Positions 8,529-17,835 of a DNA stretch of 33,536 nt are shown here, piece by piece (position 1 is the stretch's first letter; the number at the start of each line of letters is the position of its first letter). The DNA lies in assembly GCF_001808555.1 (NCBI RefSeq), contig NZ_KV793766.1, forward strand, positions 1 through 33,536, given 5' to 3'. The position numbers were made by a program, and so were the translations under genes. Under the pieces are notes generated by a model that searched no databases, was not told the origin of the DNA, and saw only the letters and a list, made by a program, of their open reading frames with translations. This DNA is from Porphyromonas sp. HMSC065F10. Its GTDB lineage: Bacteria > Bacteroidota > Bacteroidia > Bacteroidales > Porphyromonadaceae.

Positions 8529-9884
8529 ATGAAATCGTTACTTTTCACCCTCGCACTAGGATTAGGACTCTCGGCTTACGCCGGCACCTATGTGACCCCC
8601 TCCACGACAGCTGAGCCGGATACGGCCGCTTGCGCCAAGAACACCAAGTTCTACAAGATCTACCTTAAGAGTAAGAACTACGTAGATGCCTACACCTTCT
8701 GGAAGCGCGTTTATGATGAGTGCCCTGCTCAGTCCAAGAGTCTTTATATCCAAGGTGCCGAGATCTACACTTGGCAGATTGATAATGCCAAGACCCCTGA
8801 GGATAAGAAGAAAGCTTTCGAGGGGCTGATGGATATGTACAATAGTCGTATCAAGTACTTCGGTGACGATGAGGAGACCGGTGAGGACTACATTCTCGGT
8901 AGTATGATCTCCGATCAGCTGAAGTATTACCCTAATGAGGTGGACTATGTCAAGATGTATGACCGCCTCAAGCCGGTGATCGACAAGCGAGGCGCTAAGA
9001 CCGACCCCCTGACGCTTTACTACTTCACCTACTCCTCGATGCTCCGCTCCTCTCTGGACCAGAGTTTCAAGGCGCAGTATGTGAAGGACCAGACCTTTGT
9101 TGACAAGCTCTATGCTGAGGCTAAGGCTACCGCTGAGGCGGAGGGAAATACGAGTCGCGCTGAGGCAATCGCCAGCTATCAGGCCACTTCACTGCAGGCC
9201 TTTGCTGCCAGTGGTGCCGCCAGCTGTGATGTGATGGAGTCAATCTATGGTCCTCAGATCAAGGAGAAGAATACCGACAAGACTTTCCTCAAGGAGACGA
9301 TTGCCCTCTTCCAGAGTGTAGGCTGCACGGAGAGCCCCTCCTACTATGCCGCCTCTGAGGCGATGTTCAATCTTGAGCCGAGCTCCTCTGCCGCTCTCGG
9401 TGTGGCACGTAAGGCGCTCGCTGATAAGAATTATACTAAGGCCGAGGAGTACTACAAGAAGGCTATCGATCTCAGTACCGATGCTGACGAGAAGGGAGAG
9501 GCCAACTACGCCCTCGCAGTGATGTACTACGATCGTCACAGCTACGGCACTTCTCGCCAGTACTGCAATGCTGCAATGGCTGCTAAGCCGGGATTCGGTG
9601 CTCCGATGCTCCTCATCGCCAGCATGTACGCCTCTACCGCCAGCAGCATCTACCCGGATGATCCGGTGAAGCAGCGTGTCGTCTACTGTCTCGTCGTCGA
9701 CAAGGCTGCTCGCGCAAAGGCTATTGACCCAAGCGTGACTGCCCAGGCGAATAAGCTGATCGGCACCTACTCGGCTGCCTATCCCGCCAAGGAGGATATC
9801 TTTATGCACCCCGACCTGCAGGAGGGTCAGTCCTTTACCGTAGGGGGGTGGATCGGTGAGACGACCACCATCCGCGTACGCTGA
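8529..9884 (+). CDS. Secreted TPR-repeat protein
   Basis: The 451-residue protein begins with a signal peptide (MKSLLFTLALGLGLSAYA). A clear TPR sits at about residues 295-370 (ARKALADKNYTKAEEYYKKA, then DEKGEANYALAVMYYDRHSY). The N-terminal part (KNTKFYKIYLKSKNYVDAYTFWKRVYDECP) looks like a diverged TPR pair. TPRs form helical scaffolds for protein contacts. The location should be the periplasm, or the inner face of the outer membrane. It lies between the outer-membrane barrel gene (92-base gap) and lptC (49-base gap). The same neighbourhood in other Bacteroidota suggests a role in envelope assembly, but the partner is not known. Confidence 0.82.
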   Translation: MKSLLFTLALGLGLSAYAGTYVTPSTTAEPDTAACAKNTKFYKIYLKSKNYVDAYTFWKRVYDECPAQSKSLYIQGAEIYTWQIDNAKTPEDKKKAFEGLMDMYNSRIKYFGDDEETGEDYILGSMISDQLKYYPNEVDYVKMYDRLKPVIDKRGAKTDPLTLYYFTYSSMLRSSLDQSFKAQYVKDQTFVDKLYAEAKATAEAEGNTSRAEAIASYQATSLQAFAASGAASCDVMESIYGPQIKEKNTDKTFLKETIALFQSVGCTESPSYYAASEAMFNLEPSSSAALGVARKALADKNYTKAEEYYKKAIDLSTDADEKGEANYALAVMYYDRHSYGTSRQYCNAAMAAKPGFGAPMLLIASMYASTASSIYPDDPVKQRVVYCLVVDKAARAKAIDPSVTAQANKLIGTYSAAYPAKEDIFMHPDLQEGQSFTVGGWIGETTTIRVR

Positions 9885-9933
9885 TCGCTGGTCGGTCCGT
9901 ACGCCCATCGTACCCTTTCATTACTAAGTCCTC

Positions 9934-10698
9934 ATGGAGGAGCCTGAGATAGGATCCTTATCGATACATAGTCAGAGCAAGAAGCCGGTGTACTCCACCT
10001 TGTGGGGTCGCACCTGCTTCTTCTTTGTCTTACTCTCGGCTCTGCTGATGACCGGATGCAAGGGGCGTAAGTCCGACTTGGTCAGTAGGTCCATTGATAG
10101 CCTGGGGTACACCTCGATCACGAAGGATGTGGTGACCTTTATCTCCGACAGTGGAGTGACGAAGTATAAGATGGTGACCGACCTCTGGCTAACCCGTAGT
10201 GAGCCTGAGGATCAGTGGGTCTTCCCTCAGGGGATCTATCTGGAGCAGTTTGACACGCTCTTTCAGACGCAGGCCTCGATTGTTGCCGACACTGCCTACT
10301 ACCACGTGTCGCGTCACCTCTGGGAGCTGAAGGAGAATATCCATATCCTCAATAGGGAGGGGACTCAGTTCTTCGGGAACCACCTCTTCTGGGACGAGGA
10401 TAATGAGCTGGTCTACTCCCACGACAGCATCAGGATCCTGAGAGGACCGGGTGAGGAGCTGCGGAGTCGCTTTGGCTTCAAGAGTAATCAGTACATGACG
10501 ATGTACGAGCTGTACGATACGGCAGGGCATATGGATGTCAATGAGGATGGTGAGGTGACCTCGTCACCGGCTACGCCCTCCGCGACCGACTCGGTGATGT
10601 CTCCGGATAGTGTGGCGATACCTCCCTTACGCCCGCGCGACTCTCTCATGATGAGGCGGTCTCCTGCGCGGACCAATCCCTACAGACCATCGAGATAG
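9934..10698 (+). CDS. lptC: LPS export protein LptC, lipoprotein form
   Basis: LptC belongs to the Lpt bridge that carries lipopolysaccharide from the inner to the outer membrane. The 254-residue protein has a roughly 30-residue N-terminal extension, then a hydrophobic stretch ending in a lipobox (LLMTGC), so it is probably a lipoprotein in place of the single membrane helix of E. coli LptC. The body fits the beta-jellyroll LptC/LptA fold: DSGVTKYKMVTDLWL, FPQGIYLEQFD, ADTAYYHVSRHLWELKENI and GTQFFGNHLFWDEDNELVYS. The LWEL-N-NxxG-LxxxxLxW-D pattern is characteristic. The last 50 residues are Pro/Ser-rich and look disordered. Neighbours are a TPR protein upstream and a CNNM protein downstream. 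Confidence 0.85.
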   Translation: MEEPEIGSLSIHSQSKKPVYSTLWGRTCFFFVLLSALLMTGCKGRKSDLVSRSIDSLGYTSITKDVVTFISDSGVTKYKMVTDLWLTRSEPEDQWVFPQGIYLEQFDTLFQTQASIVADTAYYHVSRHLWELKENIHILNREGTQFFGNHLFWDEDNELVYSHDSIRILRGPGEELRSRFGFKSNQYMTMYELYDTAGHMDVNEDGEVTSSPATPSATDSVMSPDSVAIPPLRPRDSLMMRRSPARTNPYRPSR

Positions 10699-10712
10699 AG
10701 TTGAGGGTTATG

Positions 10713-10720
10713 TATCTTTG
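10713..10720 (+). promoter_or_regulatory. Possible -7 box before the CNNM gene
   Basis: TATCTTTG matches the TAnnTTTG consensus about 43 bases before the CNNM start codon. There is no good -33 TTTG, so this is only a candidate internal promoter for the CNNM-aspS part of the row. Confidence 0.35.
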
Positions 10721-10762
10721 TCTATCGCCCCTCTGTAGTGAGGTGGAAGCAGCGTTAAGTCG

Positions 10763-12022
10763 ATGATCTACTTCTACATAGTACTCTGTGTCTTGCTCTC
10801 GGCCTTCTTCAGCGGGTCGGAGACCGCTTTCCTTGCATCGGATCGACTGCAGGTGGAGCTGGATAAGGCCAAGCGGGGGGTGGGGAGTAAGGCTCAGACC
10901 TTTCTCTTTGATCGCCCCGGGAAGTACATCACCACCGTCCTCGTGGCGAATAATGTGATCAATGTCATCTACGGGTTGCTCTTTGCCGCTCTCCTTGAGC
11001 CGCTACTGAGGCAGTGGATGACCAATGCCTTCCTGATCGTGCTGATCCAGACGCTGATCTCCACAGCGGTGGTGATCATCTTTGGGGAGTATGTCCCGAA
11101 GTCTGTGGCTAAGGCGAGACCCAATGAGTATATGCAATTTGCCTCGCTCCCCCTCACCTTTGCCTATGTCATCTTCTACCCGATCACGATACTGGCAGGC
11201 GGGCTGACAAACCTCTTCCTACTCCTCTTTGGGATCAAGGGAAAGACCAATGACCAGAGCCCTCTCGGTAAGGTCGACCTCGACTACTACATCCGGCAAA
11301 ACACCTCCTCGGAGGACGATCCTACGGTGAGGCATGAGGCTATGTTGCTGCAGAATGCCCTCGAGTTTCCGGACATACAGGTCCGCGACTGTCTCATCCC
11401 TCGCAACGAGCTCTCTGCTGTCGAGGAGGATACCTCTATGGAGGAGCTGCTGGACCTCTTCATCAAGACCGGCTACTCCAAGATCATCGTCTACCGCGAG
11501 TCGATAGATAATGTGATCGGCTACATCCACAGCACGGAGATGTTTCGCTGCCACAAGGACGGAAGTCGCTGGCAGGAGCATATCAAGGAGACGATCTATG
11601 TGCCGGAGACACTTACGATAGAGAAGGTAATGCAGAGCCTCCTGCTGCGCAAGCGAGGCCTTGCGATCGTGGTTGACGAGCTGGGAGGGACCTCCGGGAT
11701 AGTCACCCTCGAGGATATCGTAGAGGAGATCTTCGGTGACATCGAGGACGAGCACGATACGGTGCATATCGTTATGCGTAAAGTAAGCGAGGAGGAGTAC
11801 ATACTCTCAGGTCGTGCCGGGCTGGATGATATTAATGATAAGTTTGAGATCGGACTGCCGGAGGAGGAGGACTTCAAGACCATAGCCGGCTATATCATGT
11901 CGGTCAGCCAGTCTATCCCCGGTCGGGGCGAGGTGGTGGAGCTTTCTCCAAAGTTTAGCGCAGAGATACTGAGAGCATCAGAGAATAAAATAATCCTCGT
12001 GCGGCTGCTCGTACGGAGTTAG
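10763..12022 (+). CDS. gldE: CNNM/CorC-family membrane protein, GldE-like
   Basis: The 419-residue protein has the order DUF21/CNNM membrane domain (about 1-180, beginning MIYFYIVLCVLLSAFFSGSETAF with the family SGSETA motif), two CBS repeats (about 195-330, with RNELSAVEEDTSMEELLDLF and KRGLAIVVDELGGTSGIVTLEDIVEEIFGDIEDEHD), and a C-terminal CorC/HlyC domain (about 335-419). CNNM proteins are linked to Mg2+ or other cation export. In Bacteroidota the branch is annotated GldE, from gliding motility in Flavobacterium, but it also occurs in non-gliding species, so a motility role should not be assumed. It lies after lptC and 21 bases before aspS. Confidence 0.85.
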   Translation: MIYFYIVLCVLLSAFFSGSETAFLASDRLQVELDKAKRGVGSKAQTFLFDRPGKYITTVLVANNVINVIYGLLFAALLEPLLRQWMTNAFLIVLIQTLISTAVVIIFGEYVPKSVAKARPNEYMQFASLPLTFAYVIFYPITILAGGLTNLFLLLFGIKGKTNDQSPLGKVDLDYYIRQNTSSEDDPTVRHEAMLLQNALEFPDIQVRDCLIPRNELSAVEEDTSMEELLDLFIKTGYSKIIVYRESIDNVIGYIHSTEMFRCHKDGSRWQEHIKETIYVPETLTIEKVMQSLLLRKRGLAIVVDELGGTSGIVTLEDIVEEIFGDIEDEHDTVHIVMRKVSEEEYILSGRAGLDDINDKFEIGLPEEEDFKTIAGYIMSVSQSIPGRGEVVELSPKFSAEILRASENKIILVRLLVRS

Positions 12023-12043
12023 TCGCACATAGTGTGAGATATC

Positions 12044-13795
12044 ATGTATAGAACAAAGACTTGTGGAGAGCTTCGCGCCTCCGATATTGGCTCCGAGGTG
12101 ACGCTGGCCGGATGGGTGCAGCGGATACGTAAGATGGGCGGGATGACCTTTATCGACCTTCGTGATCGGTATGGGATCACCCAGCTGGTCCTCGCTGAGA
12201 GCAGTAGCCATGAGCAGCTCGAGAAGGCATCTGAGATCGGTCGAGAGTATGTGATCCAGGCAGTCGGTACCGTCGTGGAGCGCTCCTCGAAGAACCCCAA
12301 GATGCCTACCGGTGACATTGAGATCGATGTCCACTCGCTCAATATCCTCTCCGCCTCCGAGACCCCTCCCTTCACGATCGAGGAGGAGTCTGATGGCGGG
12401 GATGAGCTGCGGATGAAGTACCGCTACCTCGACATCCGCCGCCCCAGTGTGGTACGCAATCTCGCCCTCCGCCACCGGATGGCGCAGCTGATCCGTCGCT
12501 ACCTCGACGGGCAGCAGTTTATGGAGGTGGAGACGCCTTTTCTGATCAAGTCTACCCCGGAGGGGGCGCGAGACTTCATCGTCCCCTCGAGGATGAATCC
12601 GGGACAATTCTACGCCCTCCCACAGTCCCCTCAGACCTATAAGCAACTACTGATGATTGCCGGTATCGACCGGTACTTCCAGGTGGTGAAGTGCTTCCGA
12701 GATGAGGATCTGCGAGCCGATCGTCAGCCGGAGTTTACCCAGATCGACTGCGAGATGAGCTACGTCCATCAGGATGATGTGACAGACACCTTTGAGGGAC
12801 TGAGCAAGTACCTATTCAAGGAGATCCTCGGCATTGAGCAGACGGAGCCTTACCTCAAGATGGACTGGCAGGATGCGATGAAGTACTACGGCTCTGATAA
12901 GCCGGATATGCGCTTTGACATGCGGATCGTGGAGCTCAAGGAGACGATCACTGAGACCGGATTTGGGGTCTTCGATGAGGCCTCCTACATCGGAGGTATC
13001 TGTGCCAAGGGCTGCGCCAGCTATACCCGCAAGCAGCTCGATGAGCTGACCGACTACGTGAAGAGTCCGCAGGTGGGGGCCAAGGGGCTGATCTATGCGC
13101 GCATCAACGAGGATGGCAGCGTCAAGAGCAGTGTCGATAAGTTCTACTCCGAGGAGCAGAGGGCTTCTCTGCGCGATGTTATGAAGGCTGAGCCGGGTGA
13201 CCTGATCCTGATCCTCTGTGGTGACGATGCGATGAAGTGTAGGACTCAGCTGGGACGTCTCCGTCTCCAGATGGGGCGCCGTGAGGGCCTGATGGACCCG
13301 ATGAACTTCAAGTGCCTCTGGGTGGTCAATTTCCCGCTCTTTGAGTGGAGCGAGGAGGAGGGGCGCTATATGGCCATGCACCACCCCTTCACCATGCCTA
13401 TGGAGGAGGACATCCCGCTGCTGGAGACCGATCCCGGTAAGGTGCGAGCCTACGCCTACGACATGGTGATCAATGGTGTCGAAGTGGGTGGTGGCTCGAT
13501 CCGAATCCACGACACCAAGCTTCAGGACCGGATGTTCCATGCCCTCGGCTTCACCGAGGAGCGTGCACAGGAGCAATTTGGCTTCCTGATGAATGCTTTC
13601 AAGTATGGTGCACCGCCCCATGGAGGCATCGCTTATGGCTTCGACCGCTGGGTCTCCCTCTTCGCCGGCTTGGACAGCATCCGCGATACGATCGCTTTCC
13701 CGAAGAATACCTCCGGTCGCGATGTGATGGTAGATGCTCCTGCCACTGTGGACCAGAAGCAGTTGGATGAGCTGCACATTGCGCTGAAGAAGTAA
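12044..13795 (+). CDS. aspS: Aspartyl-tRNA synthetase
   Basis: AspRS charges tRNA-Asp with aspartate in the cytosol. The 583-residue protein is the bacterial type. It has an N-terminal OB-fold anticodon domain (about 1-105: [20 protein letters not shown]), then the class II catalytic core interrupted by the bacterial GAD insertion (about 285-415). Motif 2 is [14 protein letters not shown] at 218-231. Motif 3 is the [10 protein letters not shown] stretch near residue 530. Near-complete motifs and normal length (about 585) make this secure. It is the last gene of the plus-strand row that begins at 7105 and is closed by the terminator at 13811-13860. Confidence 0.98.
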   Translation: MYRTKTCGELRASDIGSEVTLAGWVQRIRKMGGMTFIDLRDRYGITQLVLAESSSHEQLEKASEIGREYVIQAVGTVVERSSKNPKMPTGDIEIDVHSLNILSASETPPFTIEEESDGGDELRMKYRYLDIRRPSVVRNLALRHRMAQLIRRYLDGQQFMEVETPFLIKSTPEGARDFIVPSRMNPGQFYALPQSPQTYKQLLMIAGIDRYFQVVKCFRDEDLRADRQPEFTQIDCEMSYVHQDDVTDTFEGLSKYLFKEILGIEQTEPYLKMDWQDAMKYYGSDKPDMRFDMRIVELKETITETGFGVFDEASYIGGICAKGCASYTRKQLDELTDYVKSPQVGAKGLIYARINEDGSVKSSVDKFYSEEQRASLRDVMKAEPGDLILILCGDDAMKCRTQLGRLRLQMGRREGLMDPMNFKCLWVVNFPLFEWSEEEGRYMAMHHPFTMPMEEDIPLLETDPGKVRAYAYDMVINGVEVGGGSIRIHDTKLQDRMFHALGFTEERAQEQFGFLMNAFKYGAPPHGGIAYGFDRWVSLFAGLDSIRDTIAFPKNTSGRDVMVDAPATVDQKQLDELHIALKK

Positions 13796-13810
13796 GTCTC
13801 TATAGTATGC

Positions 13811-13860
13811 AAGAGGAAGATCAGCTGTCTCTGTCGGACGCAGATCTTCCTCTTTTTATT
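13811..13860 (+). terminator. Intrinsic terminator after aspS
   Basis: Twelve-base perfect arms (AAGAGGAAGATC at 13811-13822 and its complement at 13843-13854) enclose a 20-base loop and are followed by a T run. It lies 15 bases after the aspS stop. It also overlaps the 5' extension of the next open frame, which supports the later start chosen for that gene. Confidence 0.9.
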
Positions 13861-13872
13861 TCACAGTCCCCC

Positions 13873-16368
13873 ATGCTTGTCCGAAGAGCTCTCCTTGCCC
13901 TCTCTCTGCTTGCCCTCATGCCATCGCTCACTGCTCAGATCGTCCTGAGTCACTTCGACCTGACGGAGGAGGGACAGCCCGACTCGACCTCTGTCGCTGT
14001 GGAGATCCCCTCCATGGTGCAGCGGGACCTGCTCCGTCAAGGGTTGATCCCTCATCCCTTTGTCGGCACCTCCGAGGACAGCATCCAGTGGGTGAGCGAT
14101 AGGGAGTGGGTCTACCGGACCACCTTTGAGCTGTCGGGTGCGGAGCTCTCCGACTATCGGTTGCGCCTCAGGTGGGTCGATACTTTTGCGGAGGTCTATC
14201 TCAATGGCGCGCTGCTTGGTCGTACAGAAAACCTCTTCCGGACCTATGCGTATGACCTTGATGGTCATCTCCGCTCCGGGACCAATCGGCTGGTGATCCG
14301 TCTCCTCTCACCGACGAAGGTCGGTCAGCTCCTCTACGAGAGCAATGGATTCAATTATCCTGCCGATAATGATCGTGCAAAAATATTCTACAGCCCATAC
14401 ATCCGGACAGCCCCCTACCACTACGGTTGGGACTGGGCACCCCGGCTGATCTCGATGGGTCTTTTTGCACAGCCCATTGTGGAGCGAAAGGAGCGACTTC
14501 ATCCGGAGGACTTTTACGTCCGCAGTAAGATCGAGTGGAGCGGTACGGAGCCGACCTCAGCTACTCTCACTGTGAGTGGCAGCCAGAGAGCGCAGGGGGC
14601 ATCCCTCACGCTCCTCGATCCGGATGGTGTGGAGCTGGAGCGTACGGTGATGACGGGTGACTCGATCGCCTTCTCCATCCCGAGACCACGGCTCTGGATG
14701 CCACACGGATGGGGTGAGGCAGATCGCTACACGCTGATCTATCAGGACACGACGGGAGAGAGGGACAGCCTCCGAGTGGGGCTGCGGGAGGTGCACCTTG
14801 ATCAGACGGATGGGGCGTTCCGTTTCGTGGTCAATCGCCGACCTTTCTACGCCAAGGGGGCCAATTACCTCCCGCACGATCGCCGTATGGGCGACCACGG
14901 GAGGAGCCTCGAGCAATTCTTCGTGGAGGACGTGCTATCGGCGCACTTCAATATGCTGCGTGTCTGGGGCGGAGGGATCTACGAGACGGAGGAGTTTTAC
15001 GAGCTGGCAGATCGCTTCGGGATCCTGATTTGGCAGGACTTCCCCTTTGCCTGCACCACCTATCCGAGCGACCCCGCCTTTATGGAAAACGTGCGGTGCG
15101 AAGTGGCGGATCAGCTCTCGCGCCTCCGCAATCACCCCTCCCTGGCACTCCTCTGCGGCAACAATGAGGTCCGCGAGGGAATGCGTCACTGGGGCTGGAA
15201 GTCAAAGTACAATCCCGAGGTCTGGCAGGGGATGACGACAGGGTATGAGAAGCTCTTCGGGGAGCTCCTCCCTGAGAGCGTCGCTCGCTACGCCCCGCAT
15301 GTGGACTACATACACGGCTCGCCGTATGACTCCAACTGGGGCGACCTCGAGAGCCTCTCACGCAGCGATGCACACTACTGGGGTATGTGGTTTGGCGAAG
15401 AGGACTACACCACGTTTGATCACCACGCAGGGCGCTTCGCAAGCGAGTACGGGCTACAGTCCTTCCCCGAGATGAAGACCGTCAGGAGCTTTGCTCCGGA
15501 GGCGGACTCCCTCAGCCTCGACCATCCTCTCGTGGCGCATCGGCAGCGCTCCCCGGGAGGCAATGAGCGGTTGCGACTCTATATGGAGCGGGACTACCCG
15601 ACGCCCAAGAGCTTTGCCGACTTCACTTACCTGAGTCTCCTCGAGCAGCGAGATGCTACCGGCTATGCCATCCGTGCCGTCCGTCGCGCCTATCCTGACA
15701 ATGCCGGCTCGCTCTACTGGCAGATCAATGATGTCTGGCCCACGGTCAGCTGGTCCTCCGTCGACTACTGGGGCAATCACAAGGCACTCCACTATGCGGT
15801 GGAGCGCGCCTACCGACCCACGATCATCGACCTGGTGGAGCGGGGAGACTCACTCGCCCTCTGTCTCGTCTCCGATGACCCGTTGCTTAGGGGCTCTGTC
15901 GATGTGGAGGTGACCTGGATGCGGACAGACGGGAGCCTCCTTGCGAGCCCTTCCTACTATGCCTGCCGGGTGACAGAGCCCCCCCTCTCTGCGGAGGTGA
16001 CTCGACTCCGGAGACCGCTCACCTCCGATACCATCCTTGCACAGTTGATCGTGAGGCAAGGCGATGGGAAGGAGATCGCACGCCAGCTCTACTACAACGT
16101 CCGTCCCAGGCAGATGAAACTGCCACGTCCTCGCTATTTGGTCGAGGAGCGACTGACAGAGAGGGGGCTGACGGTTACCATTACTGCTGAGACCTTGATC
16201 AAGGACCTCTTCATTGAGTCCCCTTGGCAGGGTGCTCTCTACTCGGATAATTTCTTTGATCTGCTCCCGGGGGAGACGAAGACGATACAGATCTCGCATC
16301 CTGATGTGGAGAAGGGCAAGCTGACCTTTCACACCCTAAATGACCTGCTGAGAAATGAAGGAAAGTGA
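13873..16368 (+). CDS. Secreted GH2 beta-mannosidase
   Basis: This 831-residue protein belongs to glycoside hydrolase family 2, beta-mannosidase branch, and releases terminal beta-mannose from oligosaccharides or N-glycan cores. The start at 13873 gives a signal peptide (MLVRRALLALSLLALMPSLTAQ); the longer frame from 13807 would be read through the aspS terminator. The N-terminal sugar-binding domain has WVYRTTFELSG and VYLNGALLGRTENLFRTY, followed by a WGWDWAPRL-like YGWDWAPRL motif typical of mannosidases. The catalytic barrel shows LLCGNNE with acid/base Glu432 and ASEYGLQSFPEM with nucleophile Glu525. The YWQINDVWPTVSWSSVDYWG segment also fits the family. It overlaps cutC by 14 bases. Periplasmic action is likely; surface export is not excluded. 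Confidence 0.9.
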   Translation: MLVRRALLALSLLALMPSLTAQIVLSHFDLTEEGQPDSTSVAVEIPSMVQRDLLRQGLIPHPFVGTSEDSIQWVSDREWVYRTTFELSGAELSDYRLRLRWVDTFAEVYLNGALLGRTENLFRTYAYDLDGHLRSGTNRLVIRLLSPTKVGQLLYESNGFNYPADNDRAKIFYSPYIRTAPYHYGWDWAPRLISMGLFAQPIVERKERLHPEDFYVRSKIEWSGTEPTSATLTVSGSQRAQGASLTLLDPDGVELERTVMTGDSIAFSIPRPRLWMPHGWGEADRYTLIYQDTTGERDSLRVGLREVHLDQTDGAFRFVVNRRPFYAKGANYLPHDRRMGDHGRSLEQFFVEDVLSAHFNMLRVWGGGIYETEEFYELADRFGILIWQDFPFACTTYPSDPAFMENVRCEVADQLSRLRNHPSLALLCGNNEVREGMRHWGWKSKYNPEVWQGMTTGYEKLFGELLPESVARYAPHVDYIHGSPYDSNWGDLESLSRSDAHYWGMWFGEEDYTTFDHHAGRFASEYGLQSFPEMKTVRSFAPEADSLSLDHPLVAHRQRSPGGNERLRLYMERDYPTPKSFADFTYLSLLEQRDATGYAIRAVRRAYPDNAGSLYWQINDVWPTVSWSSVDYWGNHKALHYAVERAYRPTIIDLVERGDSLALCLVSDDPLLRGSVDVEVTWMRTDGSLLASPSYYACRVTEPPLSAEVTRLRRPLTSDTILAQLIVRQGDGKEIARQLYYNVRPRQMKLPRPRYLVEERLTERGLTVTITAETLIKDLFIESPWQGALYSDNFFDLLPGETKTIQISHPDVEKGKLTFHTLNDLLRNEGK

Positions 16369-17107
16369 ACTCATCATTGAGAATTGTGCCGGTGATCTCC
16401 CCTCATGCCTCGAGGCAGAGCGAGGCGGGGCGAGTCGGGTAGAGCTCTGTGCCGCCCTCTCGGAGGGTGGTACCACGCCTTCCTACGGCACTGTGGCGAC
16501 AGTCCTTCGCTGCTGTCATCTCCCCATCATCCCGATCATCCGTCCCCGCTCGGGTGACTTCCTCTACTCTGGGACTGAGGTTGATGTTATGCTGGAGGAT
16601 ATCCGGGCTTTGCGTCGGCTGGGTGTGGCCGGTTTCTCGCTCGGAGCCCTTACTCCGGATGGAGACTTAGACGACGAGCTCTGCCGCCGGCTGATCCGTG
16701 AGGCAGAGGGTCTTCCGGTCACGCTTCATCGGGCATTTGATCGGGCGGCATCGCTGGAGACGGCTCTGGAGCAGGCGGTCGCTCTCGGTTTTACCTGCAT
16801 TCTCACATCGGGCGGCACCCCCTCGGCAGTGGCCAGTCTGGATCGCATCCGCCACTTAGTGGAGCAGGCCGATGGACGCATCAGCATCATGGCGGGCAGT
16901 GGCATCACGGCCGACAATGCACGTTATGTGGTCCGGTCCACCGGTGTCTCTGCGATTCATGGTACCTTTGCAAGGCTGAGGGGCAGCTCGATGCGTCACT
17001 CCTCAGTGGCATTTCCACCTTCGTCCTCGGCTCAGATCCCTGAGAGAGACTTCAGAGTTACCGATGCCGAGGCTATTTCATCTATACGTCAAAGTCTTTT
17101 ATCATGA
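16355..17107 (+). CDS. cutC: CutC family protein
   Basis: The 250-residue product matches CutC, a TIM-barrel protein: it opens ELIIENCAGDLPSCLEAERGGASRVELCAALSEGGTTPSYG and contains IIRPRSGDFLYS, FSLGALTPDGDLD, LPVTLHRAFDRA and ILTSGGTPSA, all signature stretches. CutC was named for copper homeostasis in E. coli, but that role has been disputed and the biochemical activity is not settled. The start overlaps the beta-mannosidase end by 14 bases and the end overlaps the next gene by ATGA, so translation is probably coupled. No metal-transport genes lie nearby. Confidence 0.93.
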   Translation: MKESELIIENCAGDLPSCLEAERGGASRVELCAALSEGGTTPSYGTVATVLRCCHLPIIPIIRPRSGDFLYSGTEVDVMLEDIRALRRLGVAGFSLGALTPDGDLDDELCRRLIREAEGLPVTLHRAFDRAASLETALEQAVALGFTCILTSGGTPSAVASLDRIRHLVEQADGRISIMAGSGITADNARYVVRSTGVSAIHGTFARLRGSSMRHSSVAFPPSSSAQIPERDFRVTDAEAISSIRQSLLS

Positions 17108-17829
17108 ATACGATCGATATTGTTCTCTCCCCCGAGTTGCTTGATGTCTACAGACCTACTGAGCCGACCACCTTTGTGGTGGTTGACATCCTCAGAGCCA
17201 GCTCGACGATGGTCGCTGCCTTCGACAACGGTGTCCGACGGATCTTTCCCATAGAGACCATCGAGGAAGCAAAGGCGGCAGCAGCGGCGGGGCACCTCGT
17301 CGGGGCGGAGCGGAAGTGTGTCAAGTGCGACTTCGCTGATCTCGGTAACGACCCGCTCGAGTATGGCCCCGAGCAGGTGCGAGACAAGGAGATCTACTTC
17401 ACCACCACCAATGGCACCCGCACGCTGAAGAAGTGTATGAGCTTCGGACCGGAGCATAGTGTGGTCGTCGGGGCATTCACCAATATCGGCGCTGTGGCTG
17501 AGTACTGCCGGGGACGCAATGTCCTCTCCGTCTGTGCCGGCTGGGAGGGGCACGTCTGCATTGAGGATGCTCTCTTCGGTGCTGCCCTTGCTGACCGCCT
17601 CTCGGGTAGCCACACGCTCGGCAGTGATGCGGTGCGGATGGTGCTCGACTACTACCGCAGTCACTCGTCTGACATCGTGGGTGCCATCAAGCAGAGCGAC
17701 CACTACCAGCGCCTCCTCCGTGTGGGGAAGGCGGAGGCTCTCTCGTACTGCATTGACCTCGACTGCTCCACAGCTCTCCCCATATCCGGCACGGATGCTC
17801 AGGGACGTATCGTCTTAGATAATAAGTAA
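17104..17829 (+). CDS. comB: ComB-like 2-phosphosulfolactate phosphatase family protein
   Basis: The 241-residue protein belongs to the ComB family, whose founding member removes phosphate from 2-phosphosulfolactate in coenzyme M synthesis and needs Mg2+. Visible family stretches include VVVDILRASSTMVAAFDNG near residue 26, AERKCVKCDFADLGNDPLEYG near 77, FTTTNGTRTLKKC near 100, and SVCAGWEGHVCIEDALFGAAL near 140. Coenzyme M is not expected in this kind of organism, so the true substrate is probably different. The name records the family only. The start codon overlaps the cutC stop (ATGA). The lipoprotein gene follows after 6 bases, so the four genes from 13873 to 18840 look like one transcript. 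Confidence 0.85.
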   Translation: MNTIDIVLSPELLDVYRPTEPTTFVVVDILRASSTMVAAFDNGVRRIFPIETIEEAKAAAAAGHLVGAERKCVKCDFADLGNDPLEYGPEQVRDKEIYFTTTNGTRTLKKCMSFGPEHSVVVGAFTNIGAVAEYCRGRNVLSVCAGWEGHVCIEDALFGAALADRLSGSHTLGSDAVRMVLDYYRSHSSDIVGAIKQSDHYQRLLRVGKAEALSYCIDLDCSTALPISGTDAQGRIVLDNK

Positions 17830-17835
17830 GCTGCC

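Noticed and set aside
12812-13777. Long minus-strand open frame (321 codons) opposite aspS
   Set aside because: Antisense shadow of a confidently identified tRNA synthetase; His- and Leu-rich text typical of reverse-complement translation.
13807-13872. Extended N-terminus of the beta-mannosidase
   Set aside because: It is encoded by the aspS terminator hairpin, and the signal peptide begins exactly at the later Met.
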